Source: Bryobacterales bacterium (GTDB taxonomy: Bacteria > Acidobacteriota > Terriglobia > Bryobacterales > Bryobacteraceae). From it: a stretch of 64,000 bases of DNA. Below the pieces are notes generated by a model. That model was not told the origin of the DNA. It saw only the letters and a program-made list of their open reading frames with translations, and searched no databases. The position numbers and the translations under genes are program-made. The stretch is taken from assembly GCA_020852175.1 (NCBI GenBank), contig JADZBH010000051.1, forward strand, positions 21,943 to 85,942, in the 5' to 3' direction. Shown here piece by piece: positions 55,001-64,000 of this stretch (position 1 is the first letter of the stretch; every line of letters starts with the position of its first letter).

Positions 55001-55359
55001 TCCACCTTGATCGATTCGCTTACGTTGCCGACTTCGAGTTGAATATCGAATCGGGGGGATTCGTTGATACGCAGCAGGATGCCGGAGCGTACGGCGGCTT
55101 TGAAGCCGGTGGCCTCCACGCGAAGCTCATAGTTGCCCGAGCGCAGGTTCGGCAGATAGTAGGCGCCTTCGGGCGAAGTGGCCGACTCGTACAGGAACGA
55201 GGTGTCGATGTTGCGCGCCGTGACCTTCGCGGCCGGGATCAGCGCTCCACTGGTGTCGGTTACCGTGCCGACGATGGTGGCCGTGCCGGTGCTTTGCGCA
55301 TGAACCAGCGTGGCTGCGGAGACAATCGCCCACACTGTGATGAGCCCAATGGTCCTCAT
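52021..55359 (-). CDS. TonB-dependent receptor with carboxypeptidase-regulatory-like domain (second)
   Basis: A 1112-residue outer-membrane receptor of the same type as that at 45062, but on the minus strand and upstream of the DUF1549/1553-DUF1501 pair. It has a signal peptide, a regulatory domain (TIVGTVTDTSGALIPAAKVTARN), a plug with the PNLRSGNYELRVEATGFKAAVR edge, and a barrel ending VGRFEW. A GGGGG purine run precedes ATG 55359. A weak promoter (TTGCTT, 17 bases, TAAAAC; 55447-55419) may lie upstream. Confidence 0.88.
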   Translation of the reverse strand: MRTIGLITVWAIVSAATLVHAQSTGTATIVGTVTDTSGALIPAAKVTARNIDTSFLYESATSPEGAYYLPNLRSGNYELRVEATGFKAAVRSGILLRINESPRFDIQLEVGNVSESIKVEGTPPLLETETAGSGQVLDGEVVEKLPVMQKFVHRVLLYMPGMTNINGQHAVGQRQRAIGYSMDGVGGKEPAVGQVGDYQRTMIASLDSIQEFKMWTTGTPAEFGHSAGGQLSLVFKGGGNQFHGSIEDRYTNGKLIHRAFLEQLPRTGAFTYHEWGATASGPIVKNKTFWFAGFQQHYEKVSETVIVTVPSPEMYAGNFSFGGRGLPIYNPFSTAQSGTAWTRQPFANNQVPASLFDSVSKNVLALKPWREQSDPGTVQATGPVNNLTYNAGGAYNFQRYDAKIDHSFSINHKIFGRYSQVRHRSEERPVRELNEITFGSVYVKPLDQRNVVISDTYTFSPTMISEARLGFNRRTFSAVPETYGAGWANKLGIPGVSAETFPAFQNSGGGLFYGLGPGGRSRDTAEDFTFQENLTKVAGKHTLKFGYEAIRTRYNSLTQTLPSGQYRMAGTELPFTPNTGNAFASFLLGTVGQAIYQQNQATWLPRWWSQAFYGQTTWRPRRNLTLELGLRWSYESPFSTKYGQQSQFDPNATDPLTGMRGAVVHGKGLLSKRDLNNFQPRFGMAWNLHPRVVFRSSFGTYSVDLFTNGTGQNFEEYVATANVQSLPGDPRHAFLLSQGPGTIRFNTAGDGSVPFQGTNYGGRGASWYDPNMRLPYVAMWSAGFQVQLSGSWLMDAQYQGSSGVGLLNNWDMNAVPLNISTDLGVLNQVFSATQNYKPYRQFGSIQHYSNYGHNSHHSGTLRFERRYAQGMTLNAFYQLGKTLNDGDDDGGRSGIDFYNRSLEKARASYDIRHRFVSVFTYELPFGKGRKMMNGGGIPNYFLGNWDFAWTQTFQSGPPVNITAAGGPRYLPGQVRPAALLSAEQMLSNKSGYEVGNRFPLAAQNNYFNNAAFGYAPQFTAAGMIGRNILESPGMRWTQLSLSKVIPIKERFRFSIRWDVNNPTKQPQLADPGGVYNVNSLAQFGRFNGIGRGSFSDIGTARMHHIIVGRFEW

Positions 55360-55462
55360 GACTACCCCCTTTTTCTCCTGCTCCGCGGGACGCGGACAGG
55401 ATTCGATGAACGGGGATAGTTTTATCGCAAAAGTTAGGCTAAAGCAAGAGGATCGGAAAAAG

Positions 55463-55843
55463 CTAATGTCCTGGCGCTTCGCCGTGGCCCGCGGCGGGCG
55501 GGGCTTCGTTCACCACCAGGCCCGTGGCGCCCCAATCCTGGGGCCAGCCGAACATGCCGCGTGACAGGTAGTCGCTGAACATGATGGCGAACATGAACAC
55601 CAGCCAGACGATGCCGACGCCTATGGTTAACTTGATCAGCGGCGTGTTGTGCTTGACGTGCATGAACCACAGGATGACCAGCGTCGCTTTCACGCCAGCC
55701 ACGGCGAGCGCGATCAGAATGTTGGCGCGTCCCAGGTCGACCTTGGCCGCCGCCACGGTCAGGAAAGTCAGCACCATGAGGGCGCCGAAGATCGTGAAAT
55801 AGAGGCTCTTGGGAGCAATGTGGGAGTCGTGGTGTTCGCTCAT
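55463..55843 (-). CDS. ctaF: cytochrome c oxidase subunit IV (prokaryotic type)
   Basis: A 126-residue membrane protein with three helices: SLYFTIFGALMVLTFLTVAAA, NILIALAVAGVKATLVILWFMH and IVWLVFMFAIMFSDYLSRG. The WFMHVKHNTPLIK segment is the conserved part of the COX4_pro family. It is the last gene of the respiratory operon, five bases after subunit III. Helps assemble or stabilise the oxidase. Confidence 0.9.
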   Translation of the reverse strand: MSEHHDSHIAPKSLYFTIFGALMVLTFLTVAAAKVDLGRANILIALAVAGVKATLVILWFMHVKHNTPLIKLTIGVGIVWLVFMFAIMFSDYLSRGMFGWPQDWGATGLVVNEAPPAAGHGEAPGH

Positions 55844-55848
55844 GGTGG

Positions 55849-56517
55849 TTAGTGAATCAGGTACAGCATCGGGAACAGGAAGATCCAGACGATGTCGACA
55901 AAGTGCCAATAAAGGCCCATGTTCTCGATCGGCCCGTAAAAATCCGTCGAGTAGGTATTGTTGTAGGCCTTCCACATGAAGAAGATGAGCAGGCCCGCGC
56001 CGATGATCATGTGCAGGGCGTGCAGGCCCGTCATGGCGAAGTACATCGAGAAGTAGATCTGCGCCTGCTCGTTGTAGGGTCCGCCCATGGCGAAATTCGG
56101 CCCGGGTACCAGGTGATGCTTGAACTTGTCGGAGTACTCCACCACCTTCACGCCGAGGAAGACGTTGCCCAGCATGAACGTGGCGAGCAGGTAGCCGAAG
56201 ACGCCCTTATTGCGGCCCAATTGGGCGCATCGCACGGCCAGTGCCATGGTGAGCGATGAACCGATCAGCACGACGGTGTTGAAGGTTCCAAGCGCGACGT
56301 TCAAATGATGGCTGGCCGCCGAGTAGGCCTCCGGGTACATGGACCGGTAGACCGCATAGGCGCAGAAGAGGGAGCCGAAGAAGAGAATCTCCTGCACCAG
56401 GAAGACCCACATGCCGAACGTCGTGGAAGAATACTGCTGTTGCAGGTCTTCGTACTGGTGTTGAAAGTTCGGGTTCGCGGGATGAGCGGAGGACTGTTCC
56501 AGCGCCTGACTAGACAT
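55849..56517 (-). CDS. ctaE: cytochrome c oxidase subunit III
   Basis: A 222-residue protein with five membrane helices, short for subunit III, as in caa3 types. Conserved parts are [35 protein letters not shown] and [20 protein letters not shown]. No electron carriers; supports proton uptake and assembly. Its start overlaps the subunit I stop by eight bases. Confidence 0.93.
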   Translation of the reverse strand: MSSQALEQSSAHPANPNFQHQYEDLQQQYSSTTFGMWVFLVQEILFFGSLFCAYAVYRSMYPEAYSAASHHLNVALGTFNTVVLIGSSLTMALAVRCAQLGRNKGVFGYLLATFMLGNVFLGVKVVEYSDKFKHHLVPGPNFAMGGPYNEQAQIYFSMYFAMTGLHALHMIIGAGLLIFFMWKAYNNTYSTDFYGPIENMGLYWHFVDIVWIFLFPMLYLIH

Positions 56518-58174
56518 GATGGTTCACCTCGTGCTCCTCATCTTCCTCGGGAGCGTATGCGTAGGCTTCTTCGGTCACGACGGGGATGGTTTCAAAATTT
56601 TCCATCGGCGGCGGCGAGGGGATGGTCCATTCCAGGCCCTTGGCGCCCCACGGATTCGCTGGCGCCTTCTTCCCCGCGAAGATCGACCAAGTGAAGTAGA
56701 TCATCGGCAGCGTATAGCCGATGGCCAGGACGACCGCACCGGCCGACGACATGATGTTCCAGATCTGGAACTCCTCCGGATAAGCGTGATAGCGGCGCGG
56801 CATGCCGAGGTAGCCGGCCAGGAACTGCGGGAAGAAGGTCAGATTGAATCCGAGGAAAACGAAGATGGCCGAAATACGGCCCGCCGTCTCCGGGTACATG
56901 CGTCCGGTGATCTTGGGCCACCAGAAATGCATTCCACCCAGATATCCCATGATGGCGCCGCCCACCATGATGTAGTGGAAGTGGGCCACGATGAAGTAGG
57001 TATCGTGAATGTGGACGTCCACGGCGACGTTGGCGCAGAACAGGCCGGTGAGTCCGCCGATCAGGAAGAGGCCGAAGAAGCCGAAGGCGTAGAGCATCGG
57101 CGCTTCGTAGCTGATGGACCCCTTGTAGAGCGTAGCGGTCCAGTTGAACACTTTCACGGCCGAGGGGATGGCCACGATGAAGGTGAGCACCGAGAACACC
57201 ATGCCGCCGTACACCGACTGTCCGCTGACAAACAGGTGGTGGCCCCAAACGAGGAAGCCGAAGACCGCGATGGCCACGCTCGAAAGGGCAATGAAGCTGT
57301 AGCCGAACACCCGCTTGCGGCTGAAGCACGTGACCAGTTCGGAGATGACGCCCATGGCGGGCAAAATCATGAGATAAACGGCCGGGTGCGAGTAGAACCA
57401 GAACATGTGCTGGAACAGAATCGGATCGCCGCCCGTGTTCGGGTTGAAGAAACTGAAGCCGAACAGGCGCTCCATCGCGACCAGTAGGATGGTCATGGCG
57501 ACGACGGGAGTTCCGAGAATCTGCACCAGCGCCGTCGCGTAGTTGCCCCAGACAAACAGCGGCAGGCGGAACCAGGTTAGGCCTGGCGCGCGCATCTTAT
57601 GGACGGTGACGATGAAGTTCAGTCCGGTGAGGATGGAGGAGAATCCACTGATGAAGGCGCCGAGCGCGGCCGTGATGACGGCCGAGTTGGCGTAGGTGCT
57701 CGAATAAGGCGTATAGAAGGTCCAACCGGTATCGACGCCGCCCGAGATCATGGAGTACAGCGTGAAGGCCGCGCCGATGATGAAGATGTACCAGCTCAGC
57801 AGGTTGATGCGGGGCAGAGCCAGGTCGCGCGCGCCGATCATGATGGGGAGTAGGAAGTTCCCCAGCACGGCCGGCGTGGCCGGGATCAGCACGAAAAACA
57901 CCATGATGACGCCATGCATGGTGAAGGCCTTGTTGTAGGATTCCGCTGACAGCAGGTCGCCGCCGGGCGTAATCAGTTCCAGCCGGATCAGCGCGGCGAA
58001 AAAGCCTCCCAACAGGGACATCGCCGTGATCGACATCAGATAGAGCAGAGCGATGCGCTTATGGTCCTTCGTCAGGAGCCAGGACATCACGCCCTTGCCT
58101 TTGGTCAGATAGCTTTCGCCCTGGTTCTCAGGCATGGGAACCTGATCGACCGGGTGAGTCAGGGTCGCGCTCAT
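56510..58174 (-). CDS. ctaD: cytochrome c oxidase subunit I, A2-type heme-copper oxidase
   Basis: A 554-residue catalytic subunit. His87 (TMHGVIM) is a low-spin heme ligand. The CuB site reads FYSHPAVY (Tyr261-Ser262-His263-Pro-Ala-Val-Tyr267), so the usual proton-channel Glu before VY is Ala and the preceding Tyr-Ser marks the A2 subfamily. WGHHLFVSG carries the His-His pair of CuB, and [19 protein letters not shown] carries the last heme ligands. It reduces oxygen to water while pumping protons. It follows ctaC by two bases. Confidence 0.96.
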   Translation of the reverse strand: MSATLTHPVDQVPMPENQGESYLTKGKGVMSWLLTKDHKRIALLYLMSITAMSLLGGFFAALIRLELITPGGDLLSAESYNKAFTMHGVIMVFFVLIPATPAVLGNFLLPIMIGARDLALPRINLLSWYIFIIGAAFTLYSMISGGVDTGWTFYTPYSSTYANSAVITAALGAFISGFSSILTGLNFIVTVHKMRAPGLTWFRLPLFVWGNYATALVQILGTPVVAMTILLVAMERLFGFSFFNPNTGGDPILFQHMFWFYSHPAVYLMILPAMGVISELVTCFSRKRVFGYSFIALSSVAIAVFGFLVWGHHLFVSGQSVYGGMVFSVLTFIVAIPSAVKVFNWTATLYKGSISYEAPMLYAFGFFGLFLIGGLTGLFCANVAVDVHIHDTYFIVAHFHYIMVGGAIMGYLGGMHFWWPKITGRMYPETAGRISAIFVFLGFNLTFFPQFLAGYLGMPRRYHAYPEEFQIWNIMSSAGAVVLAIGYTLPMIYFTWSIFAGKKAPANPWGAKGLEWTIPSPPPMENFETIPVVTEEAYAYAPEEDEEHEVNHHV

Positions 58175-58176
58175 GA

Positions 58177-59166
58177 TTAGTTCCCTCCCTTCTTACCCGC
58201 TGGAGCTTCGGACGCAGGGGCGTCCGCGGCTTGCACGGATTTGGAAAGCGATTTGATATAGCTGATCACCTGAAGCAGCCCCTCCTCGGAAATTTGCCCC
58301 TGGAAGGTAGGCATCTCGACGGCGTAACCGGAGACGATCTTGCTGGCCGGTTTTAGTACGGACTCGCGGATGTAGGCTTCGTCAGCGACAACCGCCGTCC
58401 CCCCTTGCAACTTCACCGCCCTGCCAAACACATCCACCAGCGTCGGACCGCGTCCGCTGTTGTCCGCCTTGTGGCAGGTGGCGCAGCCCAGGCGGTTGAA
58501 GAGCCGTTCGCCGGCTTGTTGCATGGTTTCGCCGCGAATGGAGCCGCTCAACCACGCTTCGTAGTCGGCTTCCTCCATCACATGGACCCATCCGATCATG
58601 CCCGAGTGTTGCGTTCCGCAGTACTCGGCGCAGAACAGATGATACTTGCCCACCTTGTTCGCCTGGAACCACATGGTAGTGTACTGGCCGGGCACGACGT
58701 CGCGCTTGATGCGGAAGGCCGGAATGAAATAGCTGTGGATGACATCCTCGGTGGTCATGATCAGTTTCACGGGCCGGTTCAGCGGCACGTGCATTTCGTT
58801 GATCTCACGGACGCCGTTCGGGTGCTGGATTTTCCACATCCACTGCTTGCCCACGATGAACAGTTCCATCGCATTGGCCGGCGCGTGGTAGTTGCGGAAG
58901 AAGACCACCGTGCCGCCCACGAACATCGACATCGCCAGCAGAAAGGGAATGATGGTCCAGGTCAATTCGAGCGCAAGCGAACCGTGAATCGGCTTGGGTA
59001 TTTCTCCCGGGCTCTTGCGCCTGTAACGGAGAGCGAAGTAAAAGATCGCCAGTGAGATGCCGACGGCGAAGAACACCGACACCCCGAGGATATAGAGGTA
59101 ATTCGCGTCTACCCCGGCAGCGCCAATGGAGGCGCTCTCAGGAAACAGTTGCAATTCGTTCGCCAT
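58177..59166 (-). CDS. ctaC: cytochrome c oxidase subunit II with fused cytochrome c (caa3 type)
   Basis: A 329-residue protein. Two membrane helices occupy ~22-48 and ~70-92. The CuA site is complete: Cys179, Glu181, Cys183, His187 and Met190 ([12 protein letters not shown]). A C-terminal cytochrome c domain has heme binding at C228-x2-C231-H232 and axial Met285 (YAVEMPTF). Electrons go from this heme to CuA and on to subunit I. ATG 59166 lies inside the last 29 bases of the sco gene, a coupling overlap. Confidence 0.95.
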   Translation of the reverse strand: MANELQLFPESASIGAAGVDANYLYILGVSVFFAVGISLAIFYFALRYRRKSPGEIPKPIHGSLALELTWTIIPFLLAMSMFVGGTVVFFRNYHAPANAMELFIVGKQWMWKIQHPNGVREINEMHVPLNRPVKLIMTTEDVIHSYFIPAFRIKRDVVPGQYTTMWFQANKVGKYHLFCAEYCGTQHSGMIGWVHVMEEADYEAWLSGSIRGETMQQAGERLFNRLGCATCHKADNSGRGPTLVDVFGRAVKLQGGTAVVADEAYIRESVLKPASKIVSGYAVEMPTFQGQISEEGLLQVISYIKSLSKSVQAADAPASEAPAGKKGGN

Positions 59167-60025
59167 GATGATTCTTTCTGCGCTTGTTCTGGAAATAGCA
59201 AACGATCCAGAAGGCAATGATCGATGCGACGGTGAGTCCCGCGGCGATGCGCAACACGGTCATCACGGTCGCGCCATACTTGCCGGTCGCCGGGTCATAG
59301 TGATAGCAGAACAGCAGGAGTTGGTCGACGGGAGACCCGATTCGTCCCTGCGAAGCCTCGACAAGGCCCAGCCGCAGGTCGCGCGCCGAGAACTCGACCC
59401 CGTAATAGTATTTGGAGACCTTCCCCTCGGGGGTGAGCAGGATGAGGCCGCTCGAATGCGCCCACTGTTTGGTGTGCTCATCCCACTCGTAGTGGAAGCC
59501 GGCCGCGTCGGCCAGCCGTTTCACGTCCTGCGCCGTACCCGTCAGGAGTTGCGTTCCGCGTTCGATGCCGCCGCGGCGGTAGCGCGTCTGAAACTCTTCC
59601 AGTTTCCTCGTGGCCATGGCCGGCGTCTCCGACGGGTCGAAACTGACGGCGACAATATCGAAATCGTCGCCCGGGGTCAGATTCGGAATTGCATTCAGCG
59701 CGCGGATCATGCCGTTGATGGTGAGGTTGCACAGCATGCGGCATTCGTAATAAACGAAGGCGAGCACCACCGGCTTGCCCCGCAGGAAACTGCGGAACGG
59801 ACGGCGCTGTCCCGTCATATCCACCAGCGAAACGTCGAGCGGAAGCTGCGCGTCCAGGTTCTGTTTGATGCCGACTTCCTGCAATGCTCCAGGCAGTTTG
59901 CCCTCGGCGGTGGGAATTCCGGTCATGCCGCCCGTCATCGGCCGCATGGCGGCGGGATTCCCCGGTTGCGCCGCGGCGGAGGCGGCGGCGAGCAGGGCGA
60001 TCGCGATGAGGGTACTGGTCTTCAT
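59138..60025 (-). CDS. sco: SCO1/SenC copper chaperone for the oxidase
   Basis: A 295-residue exported protein with a signal peptide (MKTSTLIAIALLAAASAAA). The thioredoxin fold carries Cys95-x3-Cys99 (ECRMLC) and a later His in QWAHSSGLILLTP, the copper ligands of SCO proteins that load CuA. It is longer than usual at the C-terminus, with a membrane helix (LTVASIIAFWIVCYFQ) and a basic end. Its 3' end overlaps ctaC by 29 bases, which fits its job of maturing subunit II. Confidence 0.92.
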   Translation of the reverse strand: MKTSTLIAIALLAAASAAAQPGNPAAMRPMTGGMTGIPTAEGKLPGALQEVGIKQNLDAQLPLDVSLVDMTGQRRPFRSFLRGKPVVLAFVYYECRMLCNLTINGMIRALNAIPNLTPGDDFDIVAVSFDPSETPAMATRKLEEFQTRYRRGGIERGTQLLTGTAQDVKRLADAAGFHYEWDEHTKQWAHSSGLILLTPEGKVSKYYYGVEFSARDLRLGLVEASQGRIGSPVDQLLLFCYHYDPATGKYGATVMTVLRIAAGLTVASIIAFWIVCYFQNKRRKNHHGERIATVS

Positions 60026-60027
60026 GA

Positions 60028-60447
60028 CTACTGCTTTCCTTCCTTGGCCGCGGCGGCTTTCACCGGCGGCACGTCGAACTTCGGCAATCCCTTTCCGGCC
60101 ACGATCTCCATGGCTCGCGCCACCGGTATGCGGACCGCGTTCACGCTCCTGTCCTCCCAGCCATAGCTGGTCAGTGTTTCCTCTTCCTTGGCCTTGAACT
60201 GTTTCAGGTCCCACGGTTCGTTCACTTGCAGGCGCGTACCGCTGGGCAGGACGCGTTGCTGCTCCATGACGGTGGGTTCGGCGTCGCGCGCCTGGTTGTA
60301 GCTCTTCATCACCTGAAACATGCCGTACATCAACCCGATGGCCGCGAAGGTCAGGATCACCAGGTAGCCAAGGAATCTCCAAATGGGAGGCGTTGGGACA
60401 TCCGATGCTTCGTAACCGGCATTGACGGGAGGATGTTGTTCGCTCAT
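60028..60447 (-). CDS. membrane protein of the respiratory operon, unknown function
   Basis: A 139-residue protein with one membrane segment (FLGYLVILTFAAIGLMYGMF, ~25-44) and a periplasmic-looking tail (PSGTRLQVNEPWDLKQFKAKEEETLTSYGWEDR). The ATG at 60447 is chosen because GGAAGGG sits seven bases before it; an ATG at 60453 is too close to that site. It lies between actF and sco in the ACIII/oxidase operon (13 bases after actF). Such small proteins recur in this operon in Acidobacteriota; role in assembly is a guess. Confidence 0.75.
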   Translation of the reverse strand: MSEQHPPVNAGYEASDVPTPPIWRFLGYLVILTFAAIGLMYGMFQVMKSYNQARDAEPTVMEQQRVLPSGTRLQVNEPWDLKQFKAKEEETLTSYGWEDRSVNAVRIPVARAMEIVAGKGLPKFDVPPVKAAAAKEGKQ

Positions 60448-60460
60448 GTTCATTCCCTTC

Positions 60461-61630
60461 CTAGTGATGTCCCGCGGCGGCGGCCAGCCTGTGCATCTCG
60501 GTGGGCTCCAGCGGGCGGGCCTTCAATTGCCGTACGAAGAAAGCGATCCAGAGGCCGATCAGCGTCATGGGCGCCGCCAGGTCCAGCCAGTGAATCGAAA
60601 AGTGGTCCGGGCTGAAGTTCGGCTGGACAATCCATGTCAGGTCGAGGAAACGCACCGCCAACACCAGGATAGCGATCTTGGCCAGCATGCCCGCTTTGCG
60701 TTTGTTGAAACGCATCAGCAGCAGAAGGAAAGGCAGCGCCCAGTGGAACACCACGAGACCGGTGGCGATCACGCCCCATCCGCCGTGCAGCCGGTGTATG
60801 TACCAGGGAATCTCTTCCGGCAGATTTCCCGACCAGATGATGAGAAATTGGGAAAAGCTGGCGTAGGCCCACAACATGGTGAATGCCAGCATCAGGTTGC
60901 CGATGTCGAGGAAATGGTTGGGGCCGAGCAGGCCCTTCATGGGTTCGTACTCCATGAGCAGCGCCAGACAGATCACGGCGAGCGAGAGCGTGGAGAGCGC
61001 CTGGCCCACCATGAAGATGATGCCGAAGATCGTCGAGAACCAGTGCGGGTCCAGTGACATCGCCCAATCGATGACGGCGAAGGTCACGGTGAGCGAGAAG
61101 ACCACGACGCCTGGACCGCTGATATTGTTCAACCGGCGCTTGGCGTCGGCGTCCCCGGCGTCCTGCTTGGCGGTCAGCCGGTTCAGCGCATAGACGAACA
61201 GGCCCCAGACGGCGAAATAGAAGATCGAGCGGCCGATGAAGAACGGCACGTTCAGATAAATCGCCTTGGCCTGAAGGATCTTGTCCTGCGCCACCACCTC
61301 GGGCCGCGCCCATTTATACAAGGTCGGCATGGAGAGCAGCACGGGCACCAGCATCAGGGCCACCAGCGGCAGCGTGCGCGTGGAGGCCTCCAGCAGGCGG
61401 CGCATGACCATGCCCCACTGGCCGCCGACCAGATGGTGCACCATCAACAGCACCAGGGAGCCCAACGGCAAACCCACCGTGAGGAGATAGCCGGTCAGGT
61501 AGCTTCGCATCACCTGCTCCGGATTCGACATCATGCCGAACAGGCACAAAGCCAGTCCCACGCCGAAGGCGCCAAGACCGATCTGCTGTACGCGGTCGAG
61601 ATTAGGTTGTGTCGCAGCGTGGGAACTCAT
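60461..61630 (-). CDS. actF: alternative complex III subunit ActF (quinol:cytochrome c oxidoreductase)
   Basis: A 389-residue membrane protein of the ActC/ActF family with ten or so helices. Recognisable parts are LVLLMVHHLVGGQWGMVMRRLLEASTRTLPLVALM, FFIGRSIFYFAVWGLFVYALNRLT, DWAMSLDPHWFSTIFG, and MLWAYASFSQFLIIWSGNLPEEIPWY. Related to PsrC but lacks its quinone-site residues in part; it supports the core. ATG 61630 overlaps the actE stop by four bases. Confidence 0.92.
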   Translation of the reverse strand: MSSHAATQPNLDRVQQIGLGAFGVGLALCLFGMMSNPEQVMRSYLTGYLLTVGLPLGSLVLLMVHHLVGGQWGMVMRRLLEASTRTLPLVALMLVPVLLSMPTLYKWARPEVVAQDKILQAKAIYLNVPFFIGRSIFYFAVWGLFVYALNRLTAKQDAGDADAKRRLNNISGPGVVVFSLTVTFAVIDWAMSLDPHWFSTIFGIIFMVGQALSTLSLAVICLALLMEYEPMKGLLGPNHFLDIGNLMLAFTMLWAYASFSQFLIIWSGNLPEEIPWYIHRLHGGWGVIATGLVVFHWALPFLLLLMRFNKRKAGMLAKIAILVLAVRFLDLTWIVQPNFSPDHFSIHWLDLAAPMTLIGLWIAFFVRQLKARPLEPTEMHRLAAAAGHH

Positions 61631-62214
61631 TGTCCGGCAGCCTCCAGGCGCGCCCGTTCGGCGGGCGGCACGTCTTCCAGCGTCGCGGCGCGGCTCAATT
61701 GCAGCGCCTTCACATAGGCGACAATGGCCCAGCGGTCGTCGACGGGAATGCGGGCCGCGTAGCTCGGCATGACGCCAAAGCCATTCGTGATGACGTCGAA
61801 AAAGTATCCGGCGGGTTGCTTGTGCATCTTGTCGGAGTGATACGTGGGCGGATGTTTCAGACCGCGCTGCACCACCATGCCCTCTCCGTCGCCGGTTTGG
61901 CCATGGCACGGCGAGCAGTAGATGTTGAAGCGCTGCTGTCCGCGTTCAAGTAGCGCCTTGTCCAGTTTCACCGGAAGTTCGGTGACGAACTCCGGACTGT
62001 TGCGGGCCACCTTGCCGTAGTAGAGCGGGATGTTGTTCTTCAGGTAGCCGCGCGCCACCGTGCCTTCCACGGCCGGACGCGCCGAGCGGCCGTCGGGAAA
62101 GAAAGTGCTTGCCGCAAGCGGGCGGTAGCGCGGCTGATCGTGCATGTCTTGCCGGCAGCCCGTGGCCAGCGCGGCGGCGCCCAGAATCAGGGCGAAGGTG
62201 ATCGTCTTATGCAT
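61627..62214 (-). CDS. actE: alternative complex III subunit ActE, monoheme cytochrome c lipoprotein
   Basis: A 195-residue lipoprotein with a lipobox ending at Cys20 (LATGC). Heme c is bound by Cys100-x2-Cys103-His104 (YCSPCHGQTGDGEG), with an axial Met in GVMPSY. The YGKVARNSPEFV region and NNIPLYY are normal for ActE. It passes electrons to the periplasmic side. It overlaps actD by eight bases and actF by four. Confidence 0.93.
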   Translation of the reverse strand: MHKTITFALILGAAALATGCRQDMHDQPRYRPLAASTFFPDGRSARPAVEGTVARGYLKNNIPLYYGKVARNSPEFVTELPVKLDKALLERGQQRFNIYCSPCHGQTGDGEGMVVQRGLKHPPTYHSDKMHKQPAGYFFDVITNGFGVMPSYAARIPVDDRWAIVAYVKALQLSRAATLEDVPPAERARLEAAGQ

Positions 62215-62755
62215 CGACTTCGCTCACCTCCGAGGAGTGCTGCGCGAGGAACTCGCGGGTCCGGGCCGCGTCGTACTTCGGATCGGCGGCTTCGATGCAA
62301 AGAAAGAAGCGGTCCTGCGACGCACGCTTGAAACGTTCGACGTTGAACACCGGGTGGTACGGCATCGGAAGCCCGTTCAGCGCGATCATGCCGGCGACGG
62401 CGGTGATCGAGGCGCACAGCACGGTGGTTTCAAACGTGATGGGGATGAAGGCGGGCCACGAGTACATCGGCTTGCCGGCGACGTTCATCGGATAGGCCAC
62501 CATCGCGATCCAGCACATCAGGGCAAAGCCGCCAATGCAGCCGAGGAATCCGCCCAGCAGCACGAGCGCCGAAATCTTCGTCGGCGCCTGTCCAAGCGCT
62601 TCGCTCAAGCCGTGAACCGGATAGGGCGAGTAGGCGTCCATCTTGCGGTAGCCGGCGGCATGCGCCGCTCCAGCCGCCTTGATAAGCAACTGGTGATCGT
62701 CGAATTCGGCCATCATGCCGAAGTTCCTGGAAACTTCCACGGGGGCGTGCGACAT
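62207..62755 (-). CDS. actD: alternative complex III subunit ActD (DUF3341)
   Basis: A 182-residue protein of the DUF3341 family. MMAEFDDHQLLIKAAGAAHAAGYRKMDAYSPYPVHGL is the hallmark, followed by two helices (ISALVLLGGFLGCIGGFALMC; FIPITFETTVLCASITAVAGMI) and GLPMPYHPVFNVERF. It anchors the complex in the membrane. It starts four bases after actC ends and overlaps actE by eight. Confidence 0.94.
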   Translation of the reverse strand: MSHAPVEVSRNFGMMAEFDDHQLLIKAAGAAHAAGYRKMDAYSPYPVHGLSEALGQAPTKISALVLLGGFLGCIGGFALMCWIAMVAYPMNVAGKPMYSWPAFIPITFETTVLCASITAVAGMIALNGLPMPYHPVFNVERFKRASQDRFFLCIEAADPKYDAARTREFLAQHSSEVSEVDA

Positions 62756-62759
62756 GGGC

Positions 62760-64000
<1,241 letters not shown>

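Overview
The window looks like a piece of an Acidobacteriota chromosome, most likely of the Bryobacterales/Solibacter type. The evidence is high G+C with short gaps, two very large TonB-dependent receptors with carboxypeptidase-regulatory-like plugs, two DUF1549/DUF1553 plus DUF1501 gene pairs, Tat-type leaders on oxidoreductases, an actinobacterial-style KGD fusion, and an alternative complex III / caa3 oxidase operon. I saw no prophage, insertion sequence, CRISPR array or rRNA. This placement is inferred from gene content only.

Layout. 1-1023: the end of an outer-membrane beta-barrel gene, a methyltransferase and tRNA-Ala(CGC). 1067-2834: a divergent SDR/AraC-type regulator pair. 2807-10784 (minus): a tight run purE-purK-exported protein-tldD-inactive tldD paralogue-fused lptF/lptG. 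10816-13632 (plus): an MFS anion-type symporter, a ferredoxin fused to an unknown domain, and a cysteine-rich protein with no family I recognise. 13802-20196: a small zinc-finger protein, a divergent sigma-like factor, membrane proteins, a Gfo/Idh oxidoreductase, a mutarotase-like protein and a MoeA-like protein followed by a clear intrinsic terminator. 20216-21184 (minus): a PilZ/J-domain/winged-helix fusion.

21329-29465 (plus): one long probable operon running CoA-transferase, SDR, thioesterase, unknown helical protein, aldo/keto reductase, DUF1549/1553 cytochrome and DUF1501. 29473-33311 (minus): RidA, a NYN/OST-HTH RNA-associated protein, and a split B12-dependent mutase whose substrate-site residues fit isobutyryl-CoA mutase. 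The corrinoid adenosyltransferase is divergent next door (33361). 34860-35948: a HEAT-repeat protein gene interrupted by an in-frame TAG. 35962-39750 (minus): KGD-type 2-oxoglutarate dehydrogenase. 41592-43765 (minus): an actin-like ATPase overlapping a peptidoglycan amidase. 45062-55359: TonB receptor, DUF1501, DUF1549/1553, TonB receptor.

55463-64000 (minus): a respiratory operon, read in transcription order actC(partial)-actD-actE-actF-membrane protein-sco-ctaC-ctaD-ctaE-ctaF. It encodes a quinol:cytochrome c oxidoreductase (alternative complex III) coupled to an A2-type caa3 oxidase. The strongest candidates for undescribed biology are the ferredoxin/cysteine-rich pair (12096-13632), the exported TldD pair with a catalytically dead partner, the PilZ-J-domain fusion, and the overlapping amidase/actin-like pair.
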